This document shows, one piece after another, positions 46,701 through 54,298 of a stretch of 64,000 nt of DNA. The translations under genes were made by a program, and so were the position numbers. Below the pieces are notes generated by a model, which saw only the letters and a program-made list of their open reading frames with translations, was not told where the DNA came from and ran no database searches. This DNA comes from Trinickia dabaoshanensis (GTDB lineage: Bacteria; Pseudomonadota; Gammaproteobacteria; Burkholderiales; Burkholderiaceae). The stretch is taken from the NCBI RefSeq assembly GCF_002879885.1, contig NZ_PNYA01000010.1, forward strand, positions 1 through 64,000. The letters run 5' to 3'. Positions within the stretch are counted from its first letter, which is position 1. Every line of letters begins with the position of its first letter.

Positions 46701-46826
46701 AAAGCTGGTGAGCGGAAACAAGCCCACGGGCAGGCTGATCGCGGCATAGATGCCGGCCAGCGTCAAGACGAACGCCACCGCCAATACGGGAAGGCGATAG
46801 CGATGGAGCCATCCGGCGAAGGTCAT
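43752..46826 (-). CDS. RND efflux pump 2
   Basis: A 1024-residue RND pump with twelve helices and two periplasmic loops. The fourth helix carries GLLIDDVIVMIEHI with paired Asp residues, a pattern intermediate between heavy-metal and multidrug RND proteins. Other marks are FPLTSFPRIRIEVDAGSMP near the N-terminus and AMMGMVMIIGIATEMAIFL near the end. The substrate is not predictable. It starts at 46826 and overlaps the adaptor gene by 4 nt. Confidence 0.92.
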   Translation of the reverse strand: MTFAGWLHRYRLPVLAVAFVLTLAGIYAAISLPVGLFPLTSFPRIRIEVDAGSMPAKQMLVDVTEPLEAAARAVPGAVDVSSTTSRGSAEIFVDFPWGSDMTRALLSVDAAFAQKMTDLPQGVTYSALQMSPNVIMPFVSYALQSDKTPLSDLRQMARYQILPMLTGIPGIRRVGVLGGETPEVEVSIAPETLQAYGLTIADVAQALSATNTVAAVGRLEDNDLLYLTVDNNAFTSLDSVRQATVRTGKGGVVALSQIARIKMGSAPQWLLVNNNGHSAVTFDVYQQDRADSLSLAKLVNQRLDAFMKTQPSAIHLYKWYDQTQLVRSSIAALEEAIAIGLVFAAGVLFAFLRNWRVTAVAMIVVPMSVLCSVLILSLLGMTLNIMTLGGIAAAIGLLIDDVIVMIEHIARRAGHPDQEDPNAGVLHAAREFLSPLFGSTLATTIIFVPLAFLSGVTGAFFKFLSLTMASSLIISFLLTAFAAPLLARAMIDFSAWTDPGHGKDTWMRRTHARWLDAMFRAPWLILPGLVVLAGAGYFAYHHVGTGFLPRMDEGGFVLDYETAPGTSLGETNRELQQVEAILKHNPYVDTYSRRTGAGLGGDLTETYQGDFFVHLVDASKRPNIWKVMDGISSQVTQHVPGIDFDTHQLMSDMIGDMVGRRQPVVIQLSAKNPDVLGDVATKVADAISKVPGVEPASVNNGVVPAGDALEIHVDPAAAALKGMTPADVKEQVYHYLHGAVVTRYLGTVQDVGVRLWLSAPHDPIYRDSLAQLPIRSPNGQIFSLGTVATTRFVSGQPQLTRDNLRQIVAVTAQISGSHDLGSTIAAVRSVLDKPGLVPDGVTYTFGGAYKQQQMAVRGMIKVFAAAVAAEIILLLFLYRQWLVPLIIMGTSLFSIGAVFIGLWATGVELNITAMMGMVMIIGIATEMAIFLVSEYQLLRETMEPRQALREAALNRLRPITMSTLAMILALVPLGAAISGSGDQMLQPLAIAIIAGALVQLPLVLLAMPIIIGLTVRRRDHAAAA

Positions 46827-47872
46827 TGTTCCCCCTTCCCGTCCTGCGTCGCGACGCGCATGCGCATGCCGTCGTCGAGTTGATAGTTGCCCGACAGCAC
46901 AAGAGGCTCGCCAGGATTCAGACCCGAGCCGCGGATCACGTCCTTGTCCGCCTGCATGCCCACCACGTTCACCTTGACCTTGCGGGCTTTCATGTTCTTG
47001 GACTGCACGACATACGGTTCGCCGTGATCGTCCACGAGAATCGCCGCGTGCGGCACGACGTAGCCTTGCGTTTCGCCCACGGTGATGGCGGCGCCAGCGG
47101 CTTCGCCAGGGAGAAAGCGGCCGGGCGGCAAAGCGATCTCGACCGGGACGAGGCCGGTACTCGGATCGATCATCGAGCCGCGTTGCACGACCGTGCCGCT
47201 CCAGCTCTGCGCTTCTCCGACGGCGGTCACGCGAGCGGTATTGCCCGCGCTGACCAACATGGCTTGGGCCGGCGCGACGCCGACTTTGAGGATCGTTTTC
47301 TCGGGACTCGCGAGTTCCAGCAGCGACGCGCCCTCGGCCGCCAGCATCCCCGGTGATGCCGACAGATGCATTACGACGGCCCGAAACGGGGCACGCAACA
47401 CTTGCGCGCCGCCTGCGCCCTGCGCCTTGAGCGCCGCCAGATTCGCCGTAGCGTCAGCCTCGCTCTTTTGCGCATCGGCCAACTGCTGGGCGGTGGCGAG
47501 GTGCTGCGCGAACATCTGCTGGGTGCGCGCGGCCAGTTGCCGGGCCACGCGCAGCGCCGATTGGGCTTGCGCGAAGGCGGCTGCCGTTTGCGGTGCCGGC
47601 GCGAGCCTCAACATGGGCGCGCCCGCGGCAATCTCCTCGCCTTCTCTGACATAGACGGCCTGCACCATCGCCGACGCCGTCGCCATCACCGTCCGGCTCG
47701 CCGCCTTCGACGGTTGGACGAAGCCGTAGGCTTGGACCGTGCTCGGCAAGCTGCCTTGCCGAAGGGCGACCTGCGTGACGAGCACGCTCGGCTCGCCGGC
47801 ATCGGGCTGCGCGCAGGCATAGCTCGACCAAAGGGCGATCGCCATCGCCCCGAACATCCATTGCTTCTTCAT
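46823..47872 (-). CDS. RND periplasmic adaptor 2 (HlyD family)
   Basis: A 349-residue adaptor with signal sequence ending near YACA, a lipoyl-like domain (ATASAMVQAVYVREGEEIAAG), a coiled-coil segment (AQSALRVARQLAARTQQMFAQ), a second lipoyl half (VLRAPFRAVVMHLSASPG) and beta-barrel and membrane-proximal domains (YVVPHAAILVDDHGEPYV). It is encoded 3 nt after the outer-membrane channel gene and overlaps the RND pump gene. Confidence 0.9.
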   Translation of the reverse strand: MKKQWMFGAMAIALWSSYACAQPDAGEPSVLVTQVALRQGSLPSTVQAYGFVQPSKAASRTVMATASAMVQAVYVREGEEIAAGAPMLRLAPAPQTAAAFAQAQSALRVARQLAARTQQMFAQHLATAQQLADAQKSEADATANLAALKAQGAGGAQVLRAPFRAVVMHLSASPGMLAAEGASLLELASPEKTILKVGVAPAQAMLVSAGNTARVTAVGEAQSWSGTVVQRGSMIDPSTGLVPVEIALPPGRFLPGEAAGAAITVGETQGYVVPHAAILVDDHGEPYVVQSKNMKARKVKVNVVGMQADKDVIRGSGLNPGEPLVLSGNYQLDDGMRMRVATQDGKGEQ

Positions 47873-47875
47873 GAT

Positions 47876-49243
47876 TTACCTCGAGGAATCGAGCGGAGCC
47901 ATGCGGGTTTGGGGAAGCCCCAAGCCAAGTTCCAATGCCAATGCGATGCGAGCCTGAGCCAAGCCGCGTTCAAGATCGATGACGTCGAGACGACGCTGCA
48001 GCGCAGTCGTTTCGTAGTCCGTCAACGTACGTTGATCGACATTGTTTTGTTCGTAGGCAGCTTTGGCCGCGTCGGCCTGCGATTCGGCCGTCGCCGCGCT
48101 TCCTTTGGCCTGGGCGAGATACTGGGCAACACGCACACTGCGCGCTTGGAGCGAGAGGACGGTCGATACGCTATCGTCCAGGCGGCTCTGGTACTGCTCG
48201 TGAAGCAATCGCCGCGTCGCGCGCGTCTTGGCGACTTGCCCTTGGTTGCGGTCGAATATCGGCAGATCGAAAGTCGCGGTGGGCCCGGCCGACCTGACAT
48301 CCGACGTATCGGCGTTCCAGGCTCCGCCGAGGACGAAGGCGGGGAATTGGCCAAGAATCGCCGCGCGCACGTTCTCATCGGCCGAGCGATAACCGAGCTG
48401 CAGGGCGACGAGGTCCGGACGCCGAGCCGGCACGCTCGCGATCAGCGCCTTCAGATTGTCCGGCACGCTGGGCACCACGGGCTGCGCGATAGCGAACGTC
48501 ACGCCGGGCTTCAATCCGAGCAGCGCGTCCAGGTCCTGCCAATTCTTGAGCTGATCGAGCTGCATCGTCGCGAGCGTATGCTCCGCGGATGCTTTCGACG
48601 CTTGCAACGGCCCCAGTTCCGATAGGCTCATGGAGCCCGCGTCGACGGCGCGGCGAATATCCGCTTCTTCGCGCGACAACGAAGCAAGTTCGGCTGCGCT
48701 GAGCGCAATGGAGCGCTCGCCCCAATAAAGATCGACGGCCAAAAGACGCGCCTTTTGAGCAACTTGCCACTCGTTCCAAAGCAATTGCGCGTTAACTTCG
48801 GAAACGTGCGCCTTCGCGGCCGAGACACGGCTTCGATACGTAACCAGCGACGCAACGTTTTGAGCCAGCGAAGCGGTAAACGCGCCGGTAGTGCCGGGGC
48901 CCCCTAGCAATGCGGCGTAGCTTAGGCTGACGGAAGGATTCGGCAGCATGGCGCTCTGGGTCAGATCGGCCTTGGCCAAGTCGGACTCGCCGCGTTCCGT
49001 TCGGAGCTGGGGATCGTTCAGTATGGCCAGCAGCCCGATTTGATCGACGCTCAGCGGCTGGTCGACATCGATACGCACGGGATTCGCCCGGGGCGTCGGC
49101 GCGGGCAACGTGTGCTTCAGGTTGCCGACGCGGTCAGCCAGTTGTGCGTGGTCGGCTAACGGAAGGGCGCGATACGTTGCGCATCCGCCAAGCGCCAGGG
49201 CGGCGGTCAGCGCGCCCGATACGAGCAAGATTTTTCTCGACAT
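47876..49243 (-). CDS. Outer-membrane efflux channel 2
   Basis: A 455-residue channel lipoprotein: signal and lipobox ALGGC near residue 20, then two outer-membrane efflux domains with family patterns LAILNDPQLRTERGE, LPNPSVSLSYAALL and ATFDLPIFDRNQGQ. It is first in the operon channel-adaptor-pump-propeller. The start is ATG 49243, where the signal sequence begins; upstream in-frame codons give no signal. A CTTAAG-type box lies 159-175 nt upstream. Confidence 0.9.
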   Translation of the reverse strand: MSRKILLVSGALTAALALGGCATYRALPLADHAQLADRVGNLKHTLPAPTPRANPVRIDVDQPLSVDQIGLLAILNDPQLRTERGESDLAKADLTQSAMLPNPSVSLSYAALLGGPGTTGAFTASLAQNVASLVTYRSRVSAAKAHVSEVNAQLLWNEWQVAQKARLLAVDLYWGERSIALSAAELASLSREEADIRRAVDAGSMSLSELGPLQASKASAEHTLATMQLDQLKNWQDLDALLGLKPGVTFAIAQPVVPSVPDNLKALIASVPARRPDLVALQLGYRSADENVRAAILGQFPAFVLGGAWNADTSDVRSAGPTATFDLPIFDRNQGQVAKTRATRRLLHEQYQSRLDDSVSTVLSLQARSVRVAQYLAQAKGSAATAESQADAAKAAYEQNNVDQRTLTDYETTALQRRLDVIDLERGLAQARIALALELGLGLPQTRMAPLDSSR

Positions 49244-49401
49244 GTCATCACACGCCGGCGTTTCGGCGCGCTTGCTAAACCACGATGGAGACGATGCGGG
49301 CGGTACGGCTACGCGTACCGTCCGCGAATGGACAGGGTTTACTCGGCGAGAGCCCCGCACGCACGGCACGCCGAATAAGCCGTGAGCTTACGGTCGCACC
49401 G

Positions 49402-49418
49402 CTTAAGGAAGCCTTATG
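49402..49418 (-). promoter_or_regulatory. Response-regulator box before RND operon 2
   Basis: On the - strand this reads CATAAG, five bases, CTTAAG (+ strand CTTAAGGAAGCCTTATG), an 11-bp direct repeat like the one before the two-component cluster. The half site nearest the gene is again CTTAAG. The operon starts at 49243. A candidate -10 (CTTATT-like) lies about 22 nt further. Confidence 0.5.
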
Positions 49419-49691
49419 CGCGAGAGCGAAGAGCCGAGTCGCCGCTTATGCAAAGCGTACGAGTAGCGTTGGCGAACGATTTCGGACGTCTGCGCCTCGG
49501 CCTGGACGCAAGTGAGGCAAACCCGCTGATCGCGCTTTTGCGCCTGTGGCACTGCGTGCAATCATTGGACGCGGGGATTTCTCGACAAATCAAGGACCCC
49601 GAGCAGGCTATCGGCGCTACGCTGTAGCTCCGGCGCGCGGTGTTCGAGCGTTGGCCAATTCCACCGACCGAAGCAAGAACTCGCACGTTTC

Positions 49692-49735
49692 CTTATGGCT
49701 AGCTTAAGGGCGACGCACGTTACAAAAATTATCTT
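49692..49735 (+). promoter_or_regulatory. Response-regulator box and promoter before small gene
   Basis: The + strand reads CTTATG, five bases, CTTAAG (49692-49708), followed after 21 nt by TATCTT (49730-49735), a -10-like hexamer. The small gene starts at 49806. Half-site sequence, 11-bp period and 21-nt spacing match the promoter at 32089-32132. Confidence 0.55.
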
Positions 49736-49805
49736 GTTAAAGCCCTCCGATGGCACGCCGATAAGATAGATGCCAAGAACTGGCAAAACCTACTTGGAGT
49801 ACATC

Positions 49806-50120
49806 ATGGCTATATCCGCAATCTCCGCTCAGCCGGCCGGCCTCGGTACAGTTGCCGCGGGTGCGCAGGCGCAACACCCTCAGGGCGCCGCCCAAACGAG
49901 CACCACGCAAGCTACATCGTCGAACCCCACTTCATCGTCTGCGCAAACGGCCAAACCGGCCGCATCGTATTCGGTTTCCATCAGCAGCGCAGCGCGCGCT
50001 GCACTCATCGAGGCAACGGAGACTTCCGTACAAACGGCCCAGGAAGCACGTCGGGGCGACATCCAAGCGCAGCACCTTCTTGCCAAGAAAAATGCACAAA
50101 AGGCGGCTCTGCGCTCGTAG
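49806..50120 (+). CDS. Small Ala/Ser/Gln-rich protein, unknown
   Basis: A 104-residue protein without a clear signal peptide or membrane segment. The first two thirds are rich in Ala, Gln, Ser and Thr (low complexity, e.g. QTSTTQATSSNPTSSSAQT), and the last third is helical and charged (VQTAQEARRGDIQAQHLLAKK). GGAG lies 6 nt before the ATG. I do not recognise the family. Its importance comes from the CTTAAG-type promoter directly upstream, shared with two efflux clusters. Confidence 0.65.
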   Translation: MAISAISAQPAGLGTVAAGAQAQHPQGAAQTSTTQATSSNPTSSSAQTAKPAASYSVSISSAARAALIEATETSVQTAQEARRGDIQAQHLLAKKNAQKAALRS

Positions 50121-50325
50121 CGCGATTTGCTTTTCTATGCTCCGTGCGACGGGCCGACGGCCTTTTCGCGCGGCGACATCAAGGGGCGAACGCGGTGCTT
50201 GGTCGCGCTATCGCTGTTACCACAGCAGTGCGGGTGGCCACGCCGTCTGAAGGCGCGATCCGCGTCTTTTGCTTCCAGTCCGGCGAAGCCTCGTTCGTGC
50301 AGAAGCGGACATCCCGCAAGGTATA

Positions 50326-50342
50326 GGGGGCTAACAGCCCCC
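50326..50342. terminator. Hairpin at end of YHS gene
   Basis: GGGGGCT, three bases, AGCCCCC forms a perfect 7-bp stem at the 3' end of the YHS gene, between convergent genes. No T-run follows on either strand, so it may only slow or protect transcripts. Confidence 0.4.
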
Positions 50343-50663
50343 GTGACGGTGATGAATATGGGTAGCTGCGAAGCGCTGCGGATCACTATTGAACTCCGAA
50401 CGGGATTCTTCCGTTTCGAAGTAGTAAGTTCTCCCATCGAAGATCGTGCTCAGGGCATGAGCACGGTCAACGGGATGTCCGTTCACCGGATCGCGTTCCG
50501 GCCCGTCTTCATGAACGTGGCGTTCCTCGGGCGACGAGTGACGGCCGCCCATGCCACACCCCATCCCGCCGCCCATTCCACCGCCTGCAGCGCGACGACG
50601 CAAGAAAAAGAGGACCCCAACCGCCAGCAGTATCCACCACCAGTTTTGCGAAAACCATTGCAT
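50331..50663 (-). CDS. YHS-domain membrane protein
   Basis: A 110-residue protein: an N-terminal membrane segment (WWWILLAVGVLFFLRRR), a Gly/Met linker with GMGGGMGCGMGG, and a C-terminal YHS-like domain (DPVNGHPVDRAHALSTIFDGRTYYFE, here described by its start DPVNG and the TYYFET segment). YHS domains occur in metal-handling proteins; the His/Cys-rich end (HIHHRHGGC) supports metal binding. It is divergent from the LemA operon, with an FNR-like box between them. Confidence 0.7.
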   Translation of the reverse strand: MQWFSQNWWWILLAVGVLFFLRRRAAGGGMGGGMGCGMGGRHSSPEERHVHEDGPERDPVNGHPVDRAHALSTIFDGRTYYFETEESRSEFNSDPQRFAATHIHHRHGGC

Positions 50664-50789
50664 GACACTACTCCCCAGAGTTCGCCCCCGGTACGCTCTA
50701 GTCGCTATGTCGCCTTTATATGATCGACGGGTGGACTGACAACCGGACGGGCATCAGAGACCACGTTAGCGAAGCGCTGAATGCGCACG

Positions 50790-50803
50790 TTGATCGAAAT
50801 CAA
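50790..50803. promoter_or_regulatory. Perfect FNR/Anr box
   Basis: TTGATCGAAATCAA matches the FNR/Anr palindrome TTGATNNNNATCAA exactly. It lies 127 nt before the YHS start and 233 nt before lemA, in a divergent promoter region. A weaker copy, TTGAGTTGGGTCAA, follows at 50879-50892. The rest of 50664-51035 holds no gene. Confidence 0.55.
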
Positions 50804-51035
50804 GTGCGGGGAGGCAGCGATGCATCAACAGCCAAAGGGGACCCGATATTCCACCCGTACCGGTCATCCGCGCGGTGTTTGAGTTGGGTCAAATGCTGAG
50901 CCACGGAACCCTTCATGATCGAATCACATTATTCGTGAACATTGTTCGTAATGGTTGCGGCACACGGCGTCCCGTCGATGGCGATAACGCGCAGGCCAGG
51001 AACACTCCCTGGACGACCAACTCTCGAGAAACAGA

Positions 51036-51668
51036 ATGAAGACTATCTGGCGTTTCGTCGTTGTGCTATTGCTCCTGAGTCTCGCCGGCTGCGGCTATAA
51101 CAGGTTGCAGTCCCAGGACGAACAGATCAAGGCGAGCTGGTCGGAAGTTGTCAACCAGTACCAGCGCCGCGCGGATCTGGTGCCGAACCTGGTCAATACG
51201 GTGAAGGGCTACGCGAGTCAGGAGCGTCAGGTCTTCCAGCAGGTGACCGAAGCCCGCTCGCGTGTCGGCTCGATTCAGGTGACGCCGGAGACGCTGAACA
51301 ATCCCGAGGAGTTCGCAAAGTTTCAGGCGGCGCAGCGCCAGCTGGGTGCTTCGCTTTCAAGGCTGCTGGTGGTTTCTGAAAGCTATCCGCAACTGAAGTC
51401 CGATGCGAACTTTCGCGACCTGCAGGCCCAGCTGGAGGGTACCGAAAATCGTATCGCGGTAGCGCGAAACCGGTACATCAAGGCGGTGCAGGAGTACAAC
51501 ACGACAATACGATCATTTCCTTCCAATCTCACCGCCCAAGCACTTGGGTATAGGGAAAAACCCAACTTTTCGGTCGCAAACGAGGCGGAAATTGCTCGGC
51601 CACCTCGCGTCGACTTTGGTCCGACGCCCGGCCAAGCGGGAGCGTCTGCGGGGCGGAGCACAAATTGA
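51036..51668 (+). CDS. lemA: LemA family lipoprotein
   Basis: A 210-residue protein with signal and lipobox (LLLLSLAGCGYN) and the LemA core: QIKASWSEVVNQYQRRADLVPNLVNTVKGYA, EARSRV and LLVVSESYPQLKSDANFRDLQAQLEGTENRIAVARNRY, all family signatures (here only named parts). LemA proteins are membrane-linked, often encoded with TPM proteins, as here. Function is poorly known. The start follows CTCGAGAAACAGA, a weak site. Its stop overlaps the TPM gene by 4 nt. Confidence 0.9.
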   Translation: MKTIWRFVVVLLLLSLAGCGYNRLQSQDEQIKASWSEVVNQYQRRADLVPNLVNTVKGYASQERQVFQQVTEARSRVGSIQVTPETLNNPEEFAKFQAAQRQLGASLSRLLVVSESYPQLKSDANFRDLQAQLEGTENRIAVARNRYIKAVQEYNTTIRSFPSNLTAQALGYREKPNFSVANEAEIARPPRVDFGPTPGQAGASAGRSTN

Positions 51669-52522
51669 AAGTTTTCGGGCGCTTGTTCGCGCTGATCGTC
51701 ACACTCGCGTTGCTCGGGTCGGCAGGTGCGGCCGGAGAGGTCGCAGTACCGACGCTGACGGCCCGCGTAACGGACCAGACAGCCACACTCACGCCTGACC
51801 AGATTGAATCAATCGGCCAAACACTGGAAGCATTCGAAGCCAGAAAGGGCACCCAGATCGCAGTGCTGATCGTGCCGACCACCGAGCCGGAAACGATCGA
51901 GCAATACTCGCTGCGTGTCGTCGAGCAATGGAAGCTCGGTCGTAGACAGGTCGATGACGGGGCGTTGCTCATTGTGGCGAAGAACGATCGGACGTTGCGG
52001 ATCGAGGTCGGTTACGGGCTGGAAGGAGCGCTCAATGACGCCATCAGCAACCGGATCATTCGCGAAACCATAATTCCACGATTCCGTGAGAACGATTTCT
52101 ATGGCGGCATTGCAGCGGGCGTCGACCAGATGATTCGGGTTGCCGACGGTGAACCATTGCCGCCCCCGCAGACCCGCACGCGCGGTGGCTCTCCGGACGT
52201 CTGGAAGCTCGCCCCGGTGATTTTCATGCTCGCAGTCGCGCTTGCGGGTGTCCTGCGCTCTGCCTTCGGTAGATTGCCCGGTGCAGTGATCGCGGGTGGC
52301 GGAGCGGCCCTGATTGCATGGCTGCTGGCCACCGGGATCGCCGCAGTTGCGGCTGCTGGCTTGATCGCTTTCCTGTTCACGCTCTTCGGCACTGGCATGG
52401 GCGCATACGTCGGGACGTATGGTATCGGGCACCATCGCGGCGGCTTCGGCAGAGGAGGGCGCGGAGGGTTTGGCGGTGGCGGCGGCAGCTTCGGCGGCGG
52501 CGGCGCATCGGGCAGGTGGTGA
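51665..52522 (+). CDS. TPM-domain membrane protein (YgcG-like)
   Basis: A 285-residue exported protein: signal peptide ending near GAAGEV, a TPM domain at about 30-160 (LTPDQIESIGQTLEAFEARKGTQIAVLIV, DGALLIVAKNDRTLRIEVGYGLEG), two membrane segments near 180-260 and a Gly-rich tail with GFGGGGGSFGGGGASGRW. This is the layout of YgcG-type proteins found next to LemA. TPM domains have been linked to acid phosphatase activity and to photosystem repair. Overlaps LemA and the next gene. Confidence 0.9.
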   Translation: MKVFGRLFALIVTLALLGSAGAAGEVAVPTLTARVTDQTATLTPDQIESIGQTLEAFEARKGTQIAVLIVPTTEPETIEQYSLRVVEQWKLGRRQVDDGALLIVAKNDRTLRIEVGYGLEGALNDAISNRIIRETIIPRFRENDFYGGIAAGVDQMIRVADGEPLPPPQTRTRGGSPDVWKLAPVIFMLAVALAGVLRSAFGRLPGAVIAGGGAALIAWLLATGIAAVAAAGLIAFLFTLFGTGMGAYVGTYGIGHHRGGFGRGGRGGFGGGGGSFGGGGASGRW

Positions 52523-52524
52523 GC

Positions 52525-53022
52525 ATGGGCATCAGGCGAATCATCAGGCACCTGCTTACGACCCATTGGATGGTCAGGCGAGCGTTTTCGCCAGGTGCCC
52601 GCGCTGCAATCGGGCAGGCGATCAAGGCCTGCGAAGCCGGGCACGCCGGCGCAGTCTGCTTTGCAGTCGAAGGTGCGCTGCACAGCGCGGCGCTCTTGCG
52701 CGGGCAGTCCGCGCGGGAACGCGCGATCGAAGTGTTCTCGCAATTGCGTGTCTGGGATACCGGGCATAACAACGGCGTGCTGATCTACGTGCTGCTTGCC
52801 GACCGCGCTGTTGAAATCGTCGCGGACCGGGGCGTCCACGAGAAGGTCGGGGAAACCGGGTGGCAGGCAATCTGCGCCGCGATGGAGACCGCGTTTCGTC
52901 AAGGCGCCTATCGCGACGGCGCGGTGAAAGGAATTCAGGCAGTGGCCCAACACCTGACGATCCACTATCCGGCAATCGGACCGAGCCGCGACGAACTGCC
53001 TGACGCACCAGTGATTCTCTAA
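52525..53022 (+). CDS. Second TPM-domain protein, cytosolic
   Basis: A 165-residue protein without signal peptide that carries a second, diverged TPM-type domain (FSPGARAAIGQAIKACEAGHAGAVCFAVEGAL, SQLRVWDTGHNNGVLIYVLLADRAVEIVADRGV). Such short TPM proteins accompany LemA/YgcG pairs. ATG 52525 is used; GTG 52519 overlaps the previous stop (GTGA) and is an alternative. It completes a three-gene LemA-TPM-TPM unit. Confidence 0.82.
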   Translation: MGIRRIIRHLLTTHWMVRRAFSPGARAAIGQAIKACEAGHAGAVCFAVEGALHSAALLRGQSARERAIEVFSQLRVWDTGHNNGVLIYVLLADRAVEIVADRGVHEKVGETGWQAICAAMETAFRQGAYRDGAVKGIQAVAQHLTIHYPAIGPSRDELPDAPVIL

Positions 53023-53205
53023 CCCGCCGCATGTAGCCGCCCCCAGCCCCAGCAGTATCCGTAATGGTCACGAAGGGCTGCATGGCACAGCGTTCCCATC
53101 TGGCCTCCGTTTCGTTCTCCTTCGATCGCGACAGCAATCTGTGGGTAGCGCATCACGTGGCGGTTCGGGCCGACTGTGTGCGCTACGGCCCCGGATCCAC
53201 GGTGC

Positions 53206-53219
53206 TTGATATGGGTCAA
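53206..53219 (+). promoter_or_regulatory. FNR/Anr-like box before DUF2933 gene
   Basis: TTGATATGGGTCAA matches the Anr form TTGATNNNNGTCAA. It ends 81 nt before the DUF2933 start at 53301, which is a suitable distance for an activator box centred about 41 nt before a transcription start. Confidence 0.5.
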
Positions 53220-53300
53220 CAGTGACGTTTCGACTGCGCGTAACCTGCGATAGACGAAACCGGAGGGACTGGCGTCCCGCAGCAACCTGGGGAGACCCGA

Positions 53301-53585
53301 ATGGAATCAGGAAACCACGATCATAAGGCGGGTGGCTTCGGGCTGTCGCGTGCGAACATCGTGCTGATCGCGTTCATCGCAATCGGCGGCTTTTATTTGG
53401 TGACGGAACATCGCGCGCATCTCCTGGGCTGGTTACCCTTTCTGCTTATCCTTTCGTGTCCCCTGATGCACCTGTTCATGCATCACGGGCACGAGCATGG
53501 AGATTCCGGCGAGACTACGAACAGGGACGAAGCGGAGCAGAACCAAGCGGATCAGAACCGGGATACCGGTACCCATCATCACTGA
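53301..53585 (+). CDS. DUF2933 small membrane protein
   Basis: A 94-residue protein with two membrane segments (ANIVLIAFIAIGGFYLVTEH and LGWLPFLLILSCPLMHLFMHH) and a His-rich C-terminus, matching DUF2933. The Cys-Pro-Leu-Met-His-Leu-Phe-Met-His-His segment suggests metal binding. GGGGAG is before the ATG. It lies 24 nt before the methyltransferase-like gene, in the same operon. Function unknown; relatives are found in copper and stress clusters. Confidence 0.85.
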   Translation: MESGNHDHKAGGFGLSRANIVLIAFIAIGGFYLVTEHRAHLLGWLPFLLILSCPLMHLFMHHGHEHGDSGETTNRDEAEQNQADQNRDTGTHHH

Positions 53586-53609
53586 CAGTGTTCGCCCCTG
53601 GAGCCCCAC

Positions 53610-54284
53610 ATGCACGACAATACTCCCGCCTACGGCCTGTGGTTGCTGGTTATCGTCAACTCGGCCTTTTTCATCTTCTTTGCCTTTACCTTCTTCAAGC
53701 CGAAGACCAAACGGGACTGGCGCTCGCTCGGCGCGTTCTCAGCCTTCATCGTAGCGTTGTTTACCGAGATGTATGGGTTTCCGCTGACGATTTACCTGCT
53801 GTCGGGCTGGTTGCAGACGCGCTATCCGCACGTCGACTGGTTCTCGCACGACGCGGGGCACCTGCTCGAAGAACTGTTCGGCTGGCGAGCCAACCCGCAC
53901 TTTGGTCCGTTTCACCTGCTGAGCTTTGCATTCATCGGTGGCGGCTTCTGGCTCATTTCAGCCGGCTGGCAGGTGCTGTATCGTGCACAACGCAGTCATG
54001 TCGTCGCCACGACCGGTACCTATGCCTGGATGCGCCACCCGCAGTATGTCGGTTTCGTGCTCGTCATGTTTGGCTTCCTGCTGCAATGGCCGACGCTGCT
54101 CACGCTCGCCATGTTTCCCGTGCTCGTCTTCATGTACACGCGGCTCGCGCGAGCTGAAGAACGGGAATCCATCGCCGAGTTTGGTGACGCTTACCGCCGC
54201 TATATGGACGAGGTGCCGGCTTTCATCCCCCGGTTCGGCGCGCATCACGATGGCCCCACACATGGTCCGGCCAGGCGGAATTGA
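53610..54284 (+). CDS. Isoprenylcysteine methyltransferase-like protein
   Basis: A 224-residue protein with about five membrane segments and the ICMT/PEMT-type core GTYAWMRHPQYVGFVLVMFG near residue 130, with the S-adenosylmethionine-binding RHPQYVG pattern, then a conserved RAEERESIAEFGDAYRRYMDEVPAF segment (described here by its YRRYMDEVPAF end). Bacterial members probably methylate lipids or small molecules, not proteins. It overlaps the FtsH region and is followed by ftsH. Confidence 0.87.
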   Translation: MHDNTPAYGLWLLVIVNSAFFIFFAFTFFKPKTKRDWRSLGAFSAFIVALFTEMYGFPLTIYLLSGWLQTRYPHVDWFSHDAGHLLEELFGWRANPHFGPFHLLSFAFIGGGFWLISAGWQVLYRAQRSHVVATTGTYAWMRHPQYVGFVLVMFGFLLQWPTLLTLAMFPVLVFMYTRLARAEERESIAEFGDAYRRYMDEVPAFIPRFGAHHDGPTHGPARRN

Positions 54285-54298
54285 AGAGGAGCCGGATC

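Noticed and set aside
53019-53285. An 88-codon - strand open frame
   Set aside because: No ribosome site and it covers the FNR-like promoter region of the DUF2933 operon.
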